This document shows positions 39,631 to 48,125 of a stretch of DNA of 64,000 nucleotides, piece by piece. The stretch covers positions 3,044,501-3,108,500 of the forward strand of contig NZ_CP107811.1 of the NCBI RefSeq assembly GCF_036346105.1, given 5' to 3'. Position 1 is the stretch's first letter. Each line of letters starts with the position of its first letter. The position numbers and the translations under genes were made by a program. The notes under the pieces are model-generated. The model had not been told where the DNA came from. It did not search any database and saw only the letters and a list, made by a program, of their open reading frames with translations. This stretch comes from Streptomyces sp. NBC_00539 (GTDB lineage Bacteria > Actinomycetota > Actinomycetes > Streptomycetales > Streptomycetaceae).

Positions 39631-40491
39631 ATGAGCATGCCGCCTCCGCCCCCGCACTCCCCGGGTCCGTACGGACCCCCGCAGTACCCGAACCCGCCCG
39701 GCGGCCGGCCCTACGCGCAACAGCAGGGGTACCCGGGCCCGCCCCACCCGCCGCAGCCGTACCCCGGCCAGGCGCCCTGGGGGCCGCTGCCGGTGGGACC
39801 GGCGCCGATGGGCGCGCCGCCGATGGGACCGCCGCCGCGCAAGAGCCGGGCCGGGATCGTGATCGCCGTCGTCGCGATCGCCCTGGGCGGGCTGTTCGTC
39901 GCGGGGTTCGTGGTGAACCGGATCGCCCGGGCCGGAGCCGTCGTGAGCGGGGCCGGGTTCCCCGCCGCCGAGTACCGGCTGACGGTGCCGAAGACGGTGC
40001 TGAGCGGCACGTACCGGCTGTCGCAGGACGCGTCCGGGACCAAGGGCAAGGAGATCATCGACGGCGGCTACGACCCCAAGGTCCGCGACCCGAAGCCGGT
40101 GGTCGCCCAGTACGCCACCGCCGACTCCGCCACCGAACCCGGCGTCCTCGTCATCTCCGGCATGTACGGCCAGTTCAAGGACCATGCGGACTCCCGGCGC
40201 AAGATGATCGCGGGCGCCCAGGAGGGCGATGGCGCCGGTCAGGCGGTCCCCCCGAGGGACATCACCCCGACCGGCTCGGACATCACCCTGACCTGCCAGG
40301 TGCTGACCTCCCTGCAGAACGGCACCAAGGTCCCCTTCCCCATGTGCGCCTGGGCGGACGCCAACACGGCCGCCACGGTCGCCGTGGTCACCGCCGCAAC
40401 CGCCCTTCAAGACCCCGCCTCCATCGACCTCGACCGGATGGCCGAAACCACCCTCAAGGTCCGCGCGGAATCGCGTCAGCCGCTGCACTGA
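39631..40491 (+). CDS. Pro-rich single-pass membrane protein of unknown function
   Basis: The product is 286 aa. Residues 1-70 are Pro/Gly/Tyr-rich (cytoplasmic, low complexity), followed by one membrane helix (AGIVIAVVAIALGGLFVAGFVV, about 74-95) and an external domain of 190 residues with two Cys (LTCQVL, PMCAWAD). The external part (AEYRLTVPKTVLSGTYRL ... MCAWADANTAATVAVV) matches a family of Streptomyces exported proteins of unknown role that I know only by appearance. No ribosome site is obvious; a TAGCGT seven bases before the ATG suggests a leaderless mRNA. Confidence 0.8.
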   Translation: MSMPPPPPHSPGPYGPPQYPNPPGGRPYAQQQGYPGPPHPPQPYPGQAPWGPLPVGPAPMGAPPMGPPPRKSRAGIVIAVVAIALGGLFVAGFVVNRIARAGAVVSGAGFPAAEYRLTVPKTVLSGTYRLSQDASGTKGKEIIDGGYDPKVRDPKPVVAQYATADSATEPGVLVISGMYGQFKDHADSRRKMIAGAQEGDGAGQAVPPRDITPTGSDITLTCQVLTSLQNGTKVPFPMCAWADANTAATVAVVTAATALQDPASIDLDRMAETTLKVRAESRQPLH

Positions 40492-40638
40492 CGCGGACGG
40501 GCCGCAGGCCGCGCCCTGGCGGCGACCTGCCCGCCGGGGCGGTGCGGCGCCGGGCGGTGCGGCTCGTGCTCCGGGGTGTCGCGCGGGGGCGCGGGGGCCG
40601 TACGTTGGACCTTCGACGTCTCGGAGGTGCCCTCACCC

Positions 40639-41499
40639 ATGCGGATCGCCACGACCATCTTCCTCACCGACCGCACCATCACCCCCACCCGCCTCGCCCG
40701 CACCCTGGAAGAGCGCGGCTTCTGCGGTCTCTACCTCCCCGAGCACACGCACATCCCCGTCACCCGCGACACGGCCGCGCCCATGGGCGGCGAACTCCCC
40801 GAGGAGTACGGCCGCACCCTCGACCCGTTCGTCGCGCTCGGCCAGGCCGCCGCCGTCACCGAGCGGCTCACCCTCGGCACCGGCATCACCCTGGTCGCCC
40901 AGCACGACCCGATCGTCCTCGCGAAGCAGGCCGCCACGCTGGACCACCTCTGCGGCGGCCGCTTCACCCTCGGCGTCGGCTACGGCTGGAACGTGGAGGA
41001 GGCCGCCGACCACGGCGTCGAGTGGCGCACCCGGCGCGAACTGGTCCGCGACCGCCTGGCCCTGATGCGCGCCCTGTGGGCCCCCGAACCCACCCCCTAC
41101 GAGGGCGCCTTCGGCTCCGTCCGGGCCAGCCAGGCCCACCCCAAACCGGCCCGCCCCTCCCGTGAACTGCGCCCCGGCGTCCCGCTGCACGGCCCCCGCA
41201 CCCTCATCGGGGGCGCCGCCGGCCCGAAGCTCTTCGCGGCCGTCGCCGACCACGCCGACGGCTGGCTGCCCATCGGCGGTGGCGGTCTCACCGAGTCCCT
41301 GCCGGTGCTGCGCCGCGCCTGGGAGGACGCGGGCCGCGATCCGAAGGCCCTCCAGGTGGTCCCGTACGCCGTCCGCCCCACCCCGGGCAAGCTGTCCCAC
41401 TACGAGGATCTCGGCATCGAGGAGGTCGTCCTGCAACTGCCGCCCGCGGCGGAGCCGGACGTGCTGCGCGTACTGGACGACTTCGCCCAGTACCTCTGA
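40639..41499 (+). CDS. luciferase-like oxidoreductase, F420-dependent type
   Basis: The product is 286 aa. It is a TIM-barrel of the LLM class: MRIATTIFLTDRTITP at the start, HTHIPV, LGTGITLVAQHDPIVLAKQAATLD and GGRFTLGVGYGWNVEE, motifs of the F420-dependent subgroup (MSMEG_2906-like). The ATG follows GGAGG at eleven bases; an earlier in-frame start at 40576 lacks a site. An 18-bp direct repeat (41491-41508 and 41517-41534) overlaps its stop. Cofactor choice (F420 rather than FMN) is inferred from family resemblance and the nearby fbiC. Confidence 0.88.
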   Translation: MRIATTIFLTDRTITPTRLARTLEERGFCGLYLPEHTHIPVTRDTAAPMGGELPEEYGRTLDPFVALGQAAAVTERLTLGTGITLVAQHDPIVLAKQAATLDHLCGGRFTLGVGYGWNVEEAADHGVEWRTRRELVRDRLALMRALWAPEPTPYEGAFGSVRASQAHPKPARPSRELRPGVPLHGPRTLIGGAAGPKLFAAVADHADGWLPIGGGGLTESLPVLRRAWEDAGRDPKALQVVPYAVRPTPGKLSHYEDLGIEEVVLQLPPAAEPDVLRVLDDFAQYL

Positions 41500-41534
41500 C
41501 CGACACCCCTGACCGCTACCTCTGACCGACACCC
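41491..41534. repeat. 18-bp direct repeat across a stop codon
   Basis: TACCTCTGACCGACACCC occurs at 41491-41508 and again at 41517-41534, period 26 bp. The first copy contains the stop codon of the luciferase-like gene, so it looks like a local duplication of the gene end. Confidence 0.7.
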
Positions 41535-41660
41535 GGGCCCGAACCGGGGCGGCCGTCCGGGGCGATCGCTACAGTGCGGTAGACCGTCCACGGGATGGCA
41601 GTCGACCGGATGTCCCCCCACGGCCGGCTCCGCCGGCTGCGCGCACCGAGAGGTCCCCCC

Positions 41661-42332
41661 ATGACCGTCCCCCTCGCGAGCGACCTCGCGGTCAACCTGC
41701 TCGACGCGCATTCACTCCTCGCCGCCTTCGGCGTCGTCGGCATCGCGGTGGTGATGTTCGCGGAGACCGGGCTGCTGGTCGGGTTCTTCCTGCCCGGCGA
41801 CTCCCTGCTGTTCACCGCCGGCCTGCTGTGCGTCGCCGGAACCCCGGACGGGGACGCGAGACTCTCGCTCCCGCTGGTACTGGCCGCCTCCGCGGCCGGT
41901 GCGCTGGCCGGCGCCCAGACCGGCTACCTCATCGGGCGGCGCGCGGGCGGCGCCGTCCTGGAGCGCAGCCGGTCCAGGAAGCTGCACGAAGGCGCCGAGC
42001 GCGCCGGGGAGTTCCTCGCGAAGTACGGGCACGCCAAGGCGATCGTGCTGGCCCGCTTCGTCCCCATCGTCCGTACGGTCCTCAACCCGCTGGCCGGGGC
42101 CCTGAACGTCCCGGCCCGCGTCTTCACGGTGTGGCAGGTCGTCGGCGGCCTCGTCTGGACGGTCGGTCTGGTCCTCGCGGGGTACGCGCTCGGCTCCTCC
42201 ATCCCGAACGTCGACCGGTACCTGCTGCCGATCGTCGCCCTGGTCGTCGCGGTGTCCCTGCTGCCCCTCGCCGTCGAAGTGCTCCGCTCCCGGCGGGCCC
42301 GCAAGCAGCGGAACGGCACCGCTACTCCGTGA
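41661..42332 (+). CDS. DedA family membrane protein
   Basis: The product is 223 aa with four to five hydrophobic segments. Family features are FAETGLLVGFFLPGDSLLFTAGLL, the AGAQTGYLIGRRAGG segment and ARFVPIVRTVLNPLAGALNVPARVF, where the Arg in FVPIVRT is part of the DedA core motif. DedA/UPF0043 proteins act in membrane lipid transport such as undecaprenyl-phosphate recycling; the exact role here is unknown. The start ATG has GAGAGG eight bases upstream. Its end overlaps the convergent hydrolase gene by 11 bp. Confidence 0.92.
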   Translation: MTVPLASDLAVNLLDAHSLLAAFGVVGIAVVMFAETGLLVGFFLPGDSLLFTAGLLCVAGTPDGDARLSLPLVLAASAAGALAGAQTGYLIGRRAGGAVLERSRSRKLHEGAERAGEFLAKYGHAKAIVLARFVPIVRTVLNPLAGALNVPARVFTVWQVVGGLVWTVGLVLAGYALGSSIPNVDRYLLPIVALVVAVSLLPLAVEVLRSRRARKQRNGTATP

Positions 42333-42924
42333 GGTCCCCGACCGTGGGGGCGACGAGGCCGAACAGGTCCGTGATCGTGGTCAGCGCGGCCTTGTGCAGC
42401 GCGGCGGCCGGCACGACGGTGCCGTCGGGGGCGGTCAGCGGGCGCGCGGCGGTGGCCTCGGCGACGACCGAGGGACGGAAGCCGCGGTAGAAGGCGCCCT
42501 CGGCGGTGAAGGTGACGCACATGTGGGTCATGAACCCGGCCAGCACCAGCTCCTTGCCCGCGCCGACCTCGTGCAGGACCTTCTCCAGCTCGGTCCCGTG
42601 GAAGGCGTTGGGGAACTGCTTGACCACCACCGGCTCACCGGCGACCGGGGCGACTTCCTCACTGATCGCACCGATCTCGGCACGGATGTCGTACGGGGTG
42701 CCCTCGCCGCCGTCGTTGACGACGTGCACGACGGGGATCCCCGCCCCGCGCGCCGCCGACAGCAGCCGGGCCCCGGCCGCCAGCGCCTCCTCGGCGCCTT
42801 CGAGGGCCATGACGCCGGTGCGGTAGGTGTTCTGGTAGTCGATCATCACCAGGGTGGTGTCGGCGAGGCGCGGCAGCTCGTCGTCGAGGCCGATCACGTC
42901 GCGCAGGCGCGTGGAAGAAGGCAT
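42322..42924 (-). CDS. cysteine hydrolase, isochorismatase-like
   Basis: The product is 200 aa with the catalytic triad of the isochorismatase superfamily: Asp29 (VMIDYQNTY), Lys102 (VVKQFPNAFHG) and Cys136 (FMTHMCVTFTAEGAF). Cys as the third residue indicates amidase or nicotinamidase-like hydrolysis rather than isochorismatase. The substrate is unknown. ATG with GAGGAGC six bases upstream. It is 32 bp downstream of a GlxA-type regulator on the same strand, which probably controls it. Confidence 0.9.
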   Translation of the reverse strand: MPSSTRLRDVIGLDDELPRLADTTLVMIDYQNTYRTGVMALEGAEEALAAGARLLSAARGAGIPVVHVVNDGGEGTPYDIRAEIGAISEEVAPVAGEPVVVKQFPNAFHGTELEKVLHEVGAGKELVLAGFMTHMCVTFTAEGAFYRGFRPSVVAEATAARPLTAPDGTVVPAAALHKAALTTITDLFGLVAPTVGDLTE

Positions 42925-42956
42925 GGCAAAGCTCCTCGAACGGTCAAGGGGAAGGA

Positions 42957-43949
42957 TCAGGAAGTCGTACGGAAACGACGGCGGTAGGCCGCCGGGGTGG
43001 TGCCGGTCTGCTTGCGCAGCGCCCGGTGGAGCGTCTCCACCGAACCCAGCCCGCAGGCAGCGGCGATCTGCTCCAGCGGCCGGTCGGTGCCCTCCAGCAG
43101 ACGCCGCGCCGCCTCCACCCGGGAGGCCTCGACGTACGCGGCGGCGGTCATACCGGTCTCCTGGCGGAACACCCGCGCGAAGTGGCGCTCGCTCAGGCAC
43201 ATCCGCGCCGCGAGCGCTGCGGCGGACAGATCACCGTCCACGTGGTCGGCGATGTACATCCGCAGCTCGTCGATGTCCCGGCGGGACGCGGGCGGCCGGG
43301 ACAACGGGACGGAGAACTGGCTCTGGCCGCTCTGCCGCTTGAGGTACATGACCAGCTGCCGCGCCACCGCCAGCGCCACCTCCTCCCCCAGGTCGTCGGT
43401 CACCAGGGCCAGCGCGAGATCCATGCAGGCACTGATCCCGGCGCCGGTCCACACGTTCCCGGACCGCACGAAGATGGGGTCCGGGTCGACCGTCACCGCC
43501 GGGTGGTCGGCGGCGAGCCGGGCCGCGGTCGACCAGTGGGTGGTGGCCGTCCTGCCGTCCAGCAGCCCGGCCGCGGCCAGGAGGTGCGCGCCCACGCACA
43601 CCGAAGCCACCCGCCGGGCCAGTGGCGCGACCCTCTCCAGCCACGCCACCACGTCCCGGTCGATCCGGGCGACCGGCCCGTCCGGGTGCGGATCCACGGC
43701 GCCGGGCACCAGCAGCATGTCCAGCACCCCGTCCACGTCGCCGAACGCGAGGTCCGCCACCAGGCGCACCCCCGCCGACGTGGTCACCACACCCGCCGAC
43801 GGCCCGGCGAGCTCCACCCGGTACCCGGCCCGGCCCCCGGTCTCCCGGTTGGCGAGCGCGAACACCTCGGCCGGGCCGGTGACGTCGAGGAGGTCGACGT
43901 CGGGGAAGACCGCGATGACGACGCGGCGGGTCGTGGACATGCCCTCCAT
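42957..43949 (-). CDS. GlxA-type transcriptional regulator (DJ-1/PfpI plus AraC HTH)
   Basis: The product is 330 aa. The N-terminal DJ-1/PfpI-like domain (about 8-195) contains the elbow region VASVCVGAHLLAAAGLLDGRTATTHW with a Cys at the usual position. The C-terminal AraC domain (about 225-325) has two helix-turn-helix parts (LAARMCLSERHFARVFRQETG and IAAACGLGSVETLHRALRKQTG). Such regulators often activate an adjacent amidohydrolase or cysteine hydrolase gene, as seen here. The start is ATG at 43949 or the ATG three codons later. Confidence 0.93.
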   Translation of the reverse strand: MEGMSTTRRVVIAVFPDVDLLDVTGPAEVFALANRETGGRAGYRVELAGPSAGVVTTSAGVRLVADLAFGDVDGVLDMLLVPGAVDPHPDGPVARIDRDVVAWLERVAPLARRVASVCVGAHLLAAAGLLDGRTATTHWSTAARLAADHPAVTVDPDPIFVRSGNVWTGAGISACMDLALALVTDDLGEEVALAVARQLVMYLKRQSGQSQFSVPLSRPPASRRDIDELRMYIADHVDGDLSAAALAARMCLSERHFARVFRQETGMTAAAYVEASRVEAARRLLEGTDRPLEQIAAACGLGSVETLHRALRKQTGTTPAAYRRRFRTTS

Positions 43950-44010
43950 CGTGGTGCCCGCTGCCGGACGGCCGCAATGACGCGGTTCTGTCGCATCCGG
44001 CCACCGCTCG

Positions 44011-44346
44011 CTAGGGCGGCGGGATCGGTCCCGGGGCGGTCACACCCACCGCCGGACGCCAAAAACGCCCGTCAGGCAGGGCCTGACGGGCGCCGAGGTA
44101 GTAGTCCGCATCACGCTGGAAGCCGAGCCCCGGGACGGCCTGACGCAGGTGCCCCCAGATGCCCGGCACGACACGGTACTCACCGGCCACCATCCAAGGA
44201 TCGTCCCCCAGCACGAACAGGTGCCGTATCGCCAGGAACTGGTCCCGGGTGAGGGTGACGGACTCGACCATCTCCTCGTCGGCGCCGAAACCGGTCAGGT
44301 CCCAGACGAGGTTGTGCCCATCGGCGAATGGATAGTCGCTGCTCAC
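44011..44346 (-). CDS. conserved-looking hypothetical protein, 111 aa
   Basis: This small soluble protein starts from GTG (MSSDYPFADGHNLVWDL). It is acidic in the first half (GADEEMVESVTLTRDQFLAIRHLFVLGDD) and has aromatic residues in the second (GLGFQRDADYYLGARQAL). No signal peptide or membrane segment. I do not recognise a family. The codon usage looks coding, and it is separate from the GlxA-type gene by 61 bp. Confidence 0.6.
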   Translation of the reverse strand: MSSDYPFADGHNLVWDLTGFGADEEMVESVTLTRDQFLAIRHLFVLGDDPWMVAGEYRVVPGIWGHLRQAVPGLGFQRDADYYLGARQALPDGRFWRPAVGVTAPGPIPPP

Positions 44347-44457
44347 CGCCTCAAGCTAGGCGTCCTCCATACGGCCCGCACCTGCTTTTCCCTCCCCTTC
44401 GGCGGATCGGCGCCGAACGCCGGGAGCCCCGCTCCCACCGCCCGGGCCCACCTGGCG

Positions 44458-44748
44458 TCAGCCGACCTTGGGCGGCTTCGGCAGGCCGGACGTCAGGGCC
44501 GTGCCGGTGCTCTTGACGGATCCGTCGGCCGCCTTGGCCGCGCTGCCGGCCGCCGAGGCGGTGATGCCCACCGCCGTCTTCGTGTCCTGCACGGCGTGCC
44601 CGGGGTGGTCCACGATGTCGCCGACGCGCTCGGTGATCGGGGGCCCCTGGACGGCGGGTTCGTCGGCGTGGGCGAGGGCGGGGGTGAGGGCGAGGGCCGC
44701 ACCGCCGGTCAGGATCAGGGTGGCGAGGCTGCGCTTGATGGGATTCAT
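44458..44748 (-). CDS. small secreted protein of unknown function, 96 aa
   Basis: A clear signal peptide (MNPIKRSLATLILTGGAALALTPALAHAD) is followed by about 67 residues rich in Ala, Lys, Thr and Val without Cys (GDIVDHPGHAVQDTKTAVG, AAGSAAKAADGSVKSTGTALTSGLPKPPKVG). The sequence could form an amphipathic helix. No family recognised. It follows the permease gene by 62 bp on the same strand. Confidence 0.75.
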   Translation of the reverse strand: MNPIKRSLATLILTGGAALALTPALAHADEPAVQGPPITERVGDIVDHPGHAVQDTKTAVGITASAAGSAAKAADGSVKSTGTALTSGLPKPPKVG

Positions 44749-44810
44749 GCCCGGCCCAACGACCCCACCGCGCCCGGGGTCACCCCCGGACGGACCCCAC
44801 CACGCTCCCC

Positions 44811-46391
44811 TCAGTCCTCGACCACCAGCGCCGGCGTGGACTTCGTCAGGACCTCGCCCCGGAAGAAGGCGGGGCTGCGGCGTTCGGTGACCAGCATGAT
44901 GACCAGGCCGAGGGCGAGCAGGCCGACGCCGATGACGAAGACGCTGCCGACGCCGAAGACGGTGGAACCGGATCCGTAGGACGGGTCCCACATGTCGGCC
45001 AGGGTCTTGCAGAAGACGGAGGCCAGCAGCAGTCCGCCCAGGACCGGGAAGACGCCCTTGAAGAACAGGTCGCGGACGGAGTCGCGCAGCTCGCGCCGGA
45101 AGTACCAGGCGCAGGCGAAGGCGGTCAGCGAGTAGTAGAAGCAGATCATCAGGCCGAGGGCGAAGATCGTGTCGGTCAGGACGTTCTCGCTGACCAGCGA
45201 CATCACGGTGTAGAAGACGCCGGTCGCGACGCCCGCCGTGACGGTGGCGCGGCCCGGGGTCTTGAAGCGCGGGTGGACCTTGGCGTAGGAGGCGGGCAGC
45301 GCCTCGTACGCCGCCATGGCCAGGACCGTGCGGGCCACCGGGATGAAGGTGGTCTGGAGGGAGGCGGCGGCGGAGGCGAGGACGGCGACGAAGAGCAGGA
45401 TGCCCAGCAGCGGCCCCATCACGGGCCCGGCGAGGGCGGCGAAGACGTTGCCGGAGGTCTGCGGGTTGCCGAGGCCGAGGCCGGAGGTGCCGGAGCCGAC
45501 GGCCATCTGGGCGGCGATGCCGGTGGCCAGGTAGGAGCCGACCAGGACGATCATGGCGATCAGCGAGGCGCGGCCGGGTGTCTTGGCCGAGCCGATGGTC
45601 TCCTCGTTGGCGGTGAGGCAGGTGTCCCAGCCCCAGTACATGAAGATCGAGAGGGAGAGCCCGGCGGTGAAGGCGCCCATGGACTCCACCGCGAAGGGGT
45701 TCATCCACTCCCACGAGAAGTGCACGCCGGTGTCGAAGGCGCCGGTGTCGAAGGCGCCGGCGGAGGCCTTCTGGAAGGCCATCGCGACGAAGATCGCGAG
45801 GACGGCCAGTTGCAGGCCGACCAGCGTGTACTGGACGCCCTTGGTGGCGGTCATGCCGCGGTAGCTGACGGCGGTCGCGGCGGCGATCAGGGTGAGGCAG
45901 GTGGTGATGTGGACGAGCTTGTCGTCGTCCAGGGCGGCGATCGCGTCGTTGCCCGTGATCTGCCCGGCCAGGAGCCAGAAGTAGGAGGTGGCGACGCCGG
46001 CCAGGTTGGACAGCACGATGATCGTGGCGATCACCAGGCCCCAGCCGCACATCCAGCCGACGCGCGGGCCGAAGGCCTTCACGGTCCAGGTGAAGGAGGT
46101 GCCGCAGTCGGGGACGGCCTTGTTCAGCTCGCGGTACGCGAAGGCGACCAGCAGCATCGGGAGGAAGCCGGCGAGGAACACCGCGGGCATCTGGACGCCG
46201 ACCTCGCCGGCCGTGGAGCCGAGGGTGGAGGTCAGGCAGTAGACGGGAGCGACGGTGGAGATGCCGATGACGGCGCTCCCGACGAGGCCGACGGAGCCCT
46301 TGCCGAGCCCTTTGCCGCGGACGTCGCCGTCGCTCTCCGCCGTCCCTGCCCCTGCGGCCGCCTGGGGCCGCCGAACGTCCAGCTGTGTCAT
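44811..46391 (-). CDS. APC family amino acid permease
   Basis: The product is 526 aa with about 12 to 14 membrane helices. The early motif GLVGSAVIGISTVAPVYCLTSTLG and the later PDCGTSFTWTVKAFGPRVGWMCGW are typical of APC transporters, which import amino acids or amines with protons. An in-frame tandem duplication GAFDTGAFDTG (about 45720-45765) sits in an external loop. A 30-residue polar N-terminal tail and a C-terminal cytoplasmic tail close it. Two inverted repeats upstream may be operators. The substrate is not evident. Confidence 0.9.
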   Translation of the reverse strand: MTQLDVRRPQAAAGAGTAESDGDVRGKGLGKGSVGLVGSAVIGISTVAPVYCLTSTLGSTAGEVGVQMPAVFLAGFLPMLLVAFAYRELNKAVPDCGTSFTWTVKAFGPRVGWMCGWGLVIATIIVLSNLAGVATSYFWLLAGQITGNDAIAALDDDKLVHITTCLTLIAAATAVSYRGMTATKGVQYTLVGLQLAVLAIFVAMAFQKASAGAFDTGAFDTGVHFSWEWMNPFAVESMGAFTAGLSLSIFMYWGWDTCLTANEETIGSAKTPGRASLIAMIVLVGSYLATGIAAQMAVGSGTSGLGLGNPQTSGNVFAALAGPVMGPLLGILLFVAVLASAAASLQTTFIPVARTVLAMAAYEALPASYAKVHPRFKTPGRATVTAGVATGVFYTVMSLVSENVLTDTIFALGLMICFYYSLTAFACAWYFRRELRDSVRDLFFKGVFPVLGGLLLASVFCKTLADMWDPSYGSGSTVFGVGSVFVIGVGLLALGLVIMLVTERRSPAFFRGEVLTKSTPALVVED

Positions 46392-46416
46392 GGGTCAGGA
46401 CGTTAGAGGGTGCGGT

Positions 46417-46430
46417 TTCCACATCTGGAA
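46417..46430. promoter_or_regulatory. inverted repeat TTCCA-N4-TGGAA upstream of the permease
   Basis: TTCCACATCTGGAA is 26 bp upstream of the permease ATG (minus strand) in an AT-richer stretch. A short operator is possible; no regulator is identified. Confidence 0.4.
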
Positions 46431-46555
46431 GGTTTAAGTCCGGATGACTGACAGCCAAATGACCTTTGATTCGATCAGAAAACAGCTCCCACCCCAACGA
46501 AACACAAGGTTCGCTCAGACATCCATCCCCACTTCGCGAGGACCCGAACAACCAC

Positions 46556-46570
46556 TTCCGTTATACGGAA
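46556..46570. promoter_or_regulatory. inverted repeat TTCCGT-TAT-ACGGAA
   Basis: A perfect 15-bp inverted repeat lies in the 250-bp region between the permease and the aldehyde dehydrogenase 3' end. It resembles the TTCCG-containing half-sites of site 46417-46430, so the same regulator may bind both. It could also belong to the permease promoter only. Confidence 0.4.
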
Positions 46571-46643
46571 ACCGCAGATGTGTCCGTTTTGCCCGGCTGC
46601 AAAGTTTCCGGTGTGACCCCCGCCTCATACGCCCCTCACGCCC

Positions 46644-48125
46644 TCACCCCGCCCACACGATCGACTGCATCTCGCTGTAGGCGTGCAGCGCGTACGAGCC
46701 GACGTCCCGGCCCACCCCCGACCGCTTGAAGCCCCCGAACGGCGCCTCCATGTTCCGCCCGATCGTGTTCACGCCCACCCCGCCCGCCCGCAGCCGCCGC
46801 GCGACCCGGAACGCGCGCGCCGGGTCCCCGGACCACACGTAGCTCAGCAGGCCGAAGTCGCTGTCGTTGGCCAGCGCCACCGCCGCGTCCTCACCCGCCT
46901 CCCCGGCGCCGTCGAACGGTACGACCACCACCACCGGGCCGAAGATCTCCTCCCGCACCACCCGCATGTCGTTCGTGCAGTCCACGAGCAGCGTCGGGGC
47001 CACGTAGAAGCCGCTGCCGTCCCCGACCACCGGGCGCTCGCCGCCGTACGCGATCCGCGCGCCCTCCTTGCGGCCGAGCTCGACGTACGACTCCACCCGG
47101 TCCCGGTGGGCCGCCGAGATCACCGGGCCGACGACCGTGCCCCGCTCCCCCGGATCGCCCACCTTCATGAAGGCCAGGTAGCCGGTGAGCTTCTCCACGA
47201 GCGCCCCGTACACCGACCGGTGCACGATCACCCGGGTCGGGGCGGTGCAGATCTGGCCGCTGTAGAAGGAGAAGGTGGTGCCGATCCCCGCCACCGCCGC
47301 GTCGAGGTCCGCGTCCTCCAGCACCACCGCCGCGCCCTTGCCGCCCAGCTCCATCAGCTGCCGCTTCATGGAACGGCCGCACGCCTCGGCGATGCGCTGC
47401 CCGACCGCCGTGGAGCCGGTGAACGACACCATGTCCACGTACGGGGAGTCCACCGCCGCCTCGCCCACCTCCACCGAGGCACCCGAGACGACGTTGACGA
47501 CGCCCGCCGGGACCCCCGCCTCCTGGAGCGCCTGCGCCATCTTGAACACCGACAGCGGGTCCTGCGGGGCCGGCTTCACCACCACCGTGTTCCCCATGGC
47601 CAGCGCCGGGGCCACCTTGCCCGCCGGATTGGCCCACGGGTTGTTGTACGAGGTGATGCAGGTGACCACGCCGACCGGCTGGCGCACCTCCAGCGCGCCG
47701 AGCACGGTCGCCTTCCCCATCGGGCCGGCCTCGGTGACCTGCGGCGGAAGCCCCCGCTCCACCGGCTCCAGGGCGCCCTTCGCGTACCGCCGGAAGCGGG
47801 ACACCCCGACGCCCACCTGCATGCCCCGCGCGATGCCCGTGGGGGCGCCCGTCTCGGCCTGCGCGAGCGCCGCCCACGGCTCGTACTCCCGCTGGATGAT
47901 GTCCGCGGCCCGGTCCAGGATCGCCGCCCGCTCCTGCGGCCGGGTACGGGACCAGCCCTCGAAGGCCCCGGCCGCGGCGCGGGCCGCCTCCTCCACCTGG
48001 GCGCGCGAGGCCTCCGGGGCGAGGCCGACCACCGACTCGTCGGCCGGGTTCACCACCTCGTAGTGCCCGCCGTCGGGATCCACCCACTCCCCTGCGATGA
48101 AGAGCCTCTGGGGCGCGTCCGTCAT
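46644..48125 (-). CDS. aldehyde dehydrogenase family protein
   Basis: The product is 493 aa. NAD(P)+-dependent aldehyde dehydrogenase features: FIAGEWVDP at the start, SYNNPWANPAGKVAPALAMGNTVVVKPA, the general base Glu in MELGGKGAAVVLEDADLD, the catalytic Cys in GQICTAPTRV and EEIFGPVVVVVPFDG. The ATG overlaps the upstream hydrolase stop as ATGA, so the two are co-translated. It is the last gene of the unit starting at 51072. The substrate is unknown, probably an aldehyde from the same catabolic route. Confidence 0.93.
   Translation of the reverse strand: MTDAPQRLFIAGEWVDPDGGHYEVVNPADESVVGLAPEASRAQVEEAARAAAGAFEGWSRTRPQERAAILDRAADIIQREYEPWAALAQAETGAPTGIARGMQVGVGVSRFRRYAKGALEPVERGLPPQVTEAGPMGKATVLGALEVRQPVGVVTCITSYNNPWANPAGKVAPALAMGNTVVVKPAPQDPLSVFKMAQALQEAGVPAGVVNVVSGASVEVGEAAVDSPYVDMVSFTGSTAVGQRIAEACGRSMKRQLMELGGKGAAVVLEDADLDAAVAGIGTTFSFYSGQICTAPTRVIVHRSVYGALVEKLTGYLAFMKVGDPGERGTVVGPVISAAHRDRVESYVELGRKEGARIAYGGERPVVGDGSGFYVAPTLLVDCTNDMRVVREEIFGPVVVVVPFDGAGEAGEDAAVALANDSDFGLLSYVWSGDPARAFRVARRLRAGGVGVNTIGRNMEAPFGGFKRSGVGRDVGSYALHAYSEMQSIVWAG

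Noticed and set aside
40480-40496. CGTCAG and CTGACG near 40481-40494
   Set aside because: Everted orientation at a gene end, with different spacing; not counted with the operator set.
44081-44102. CGTCAG...CTGACG element near 44085
   Set aside because: The half-sites are everted (CGTCAG first) and the element lies inside a coding region, so it does not match the five operator copies.
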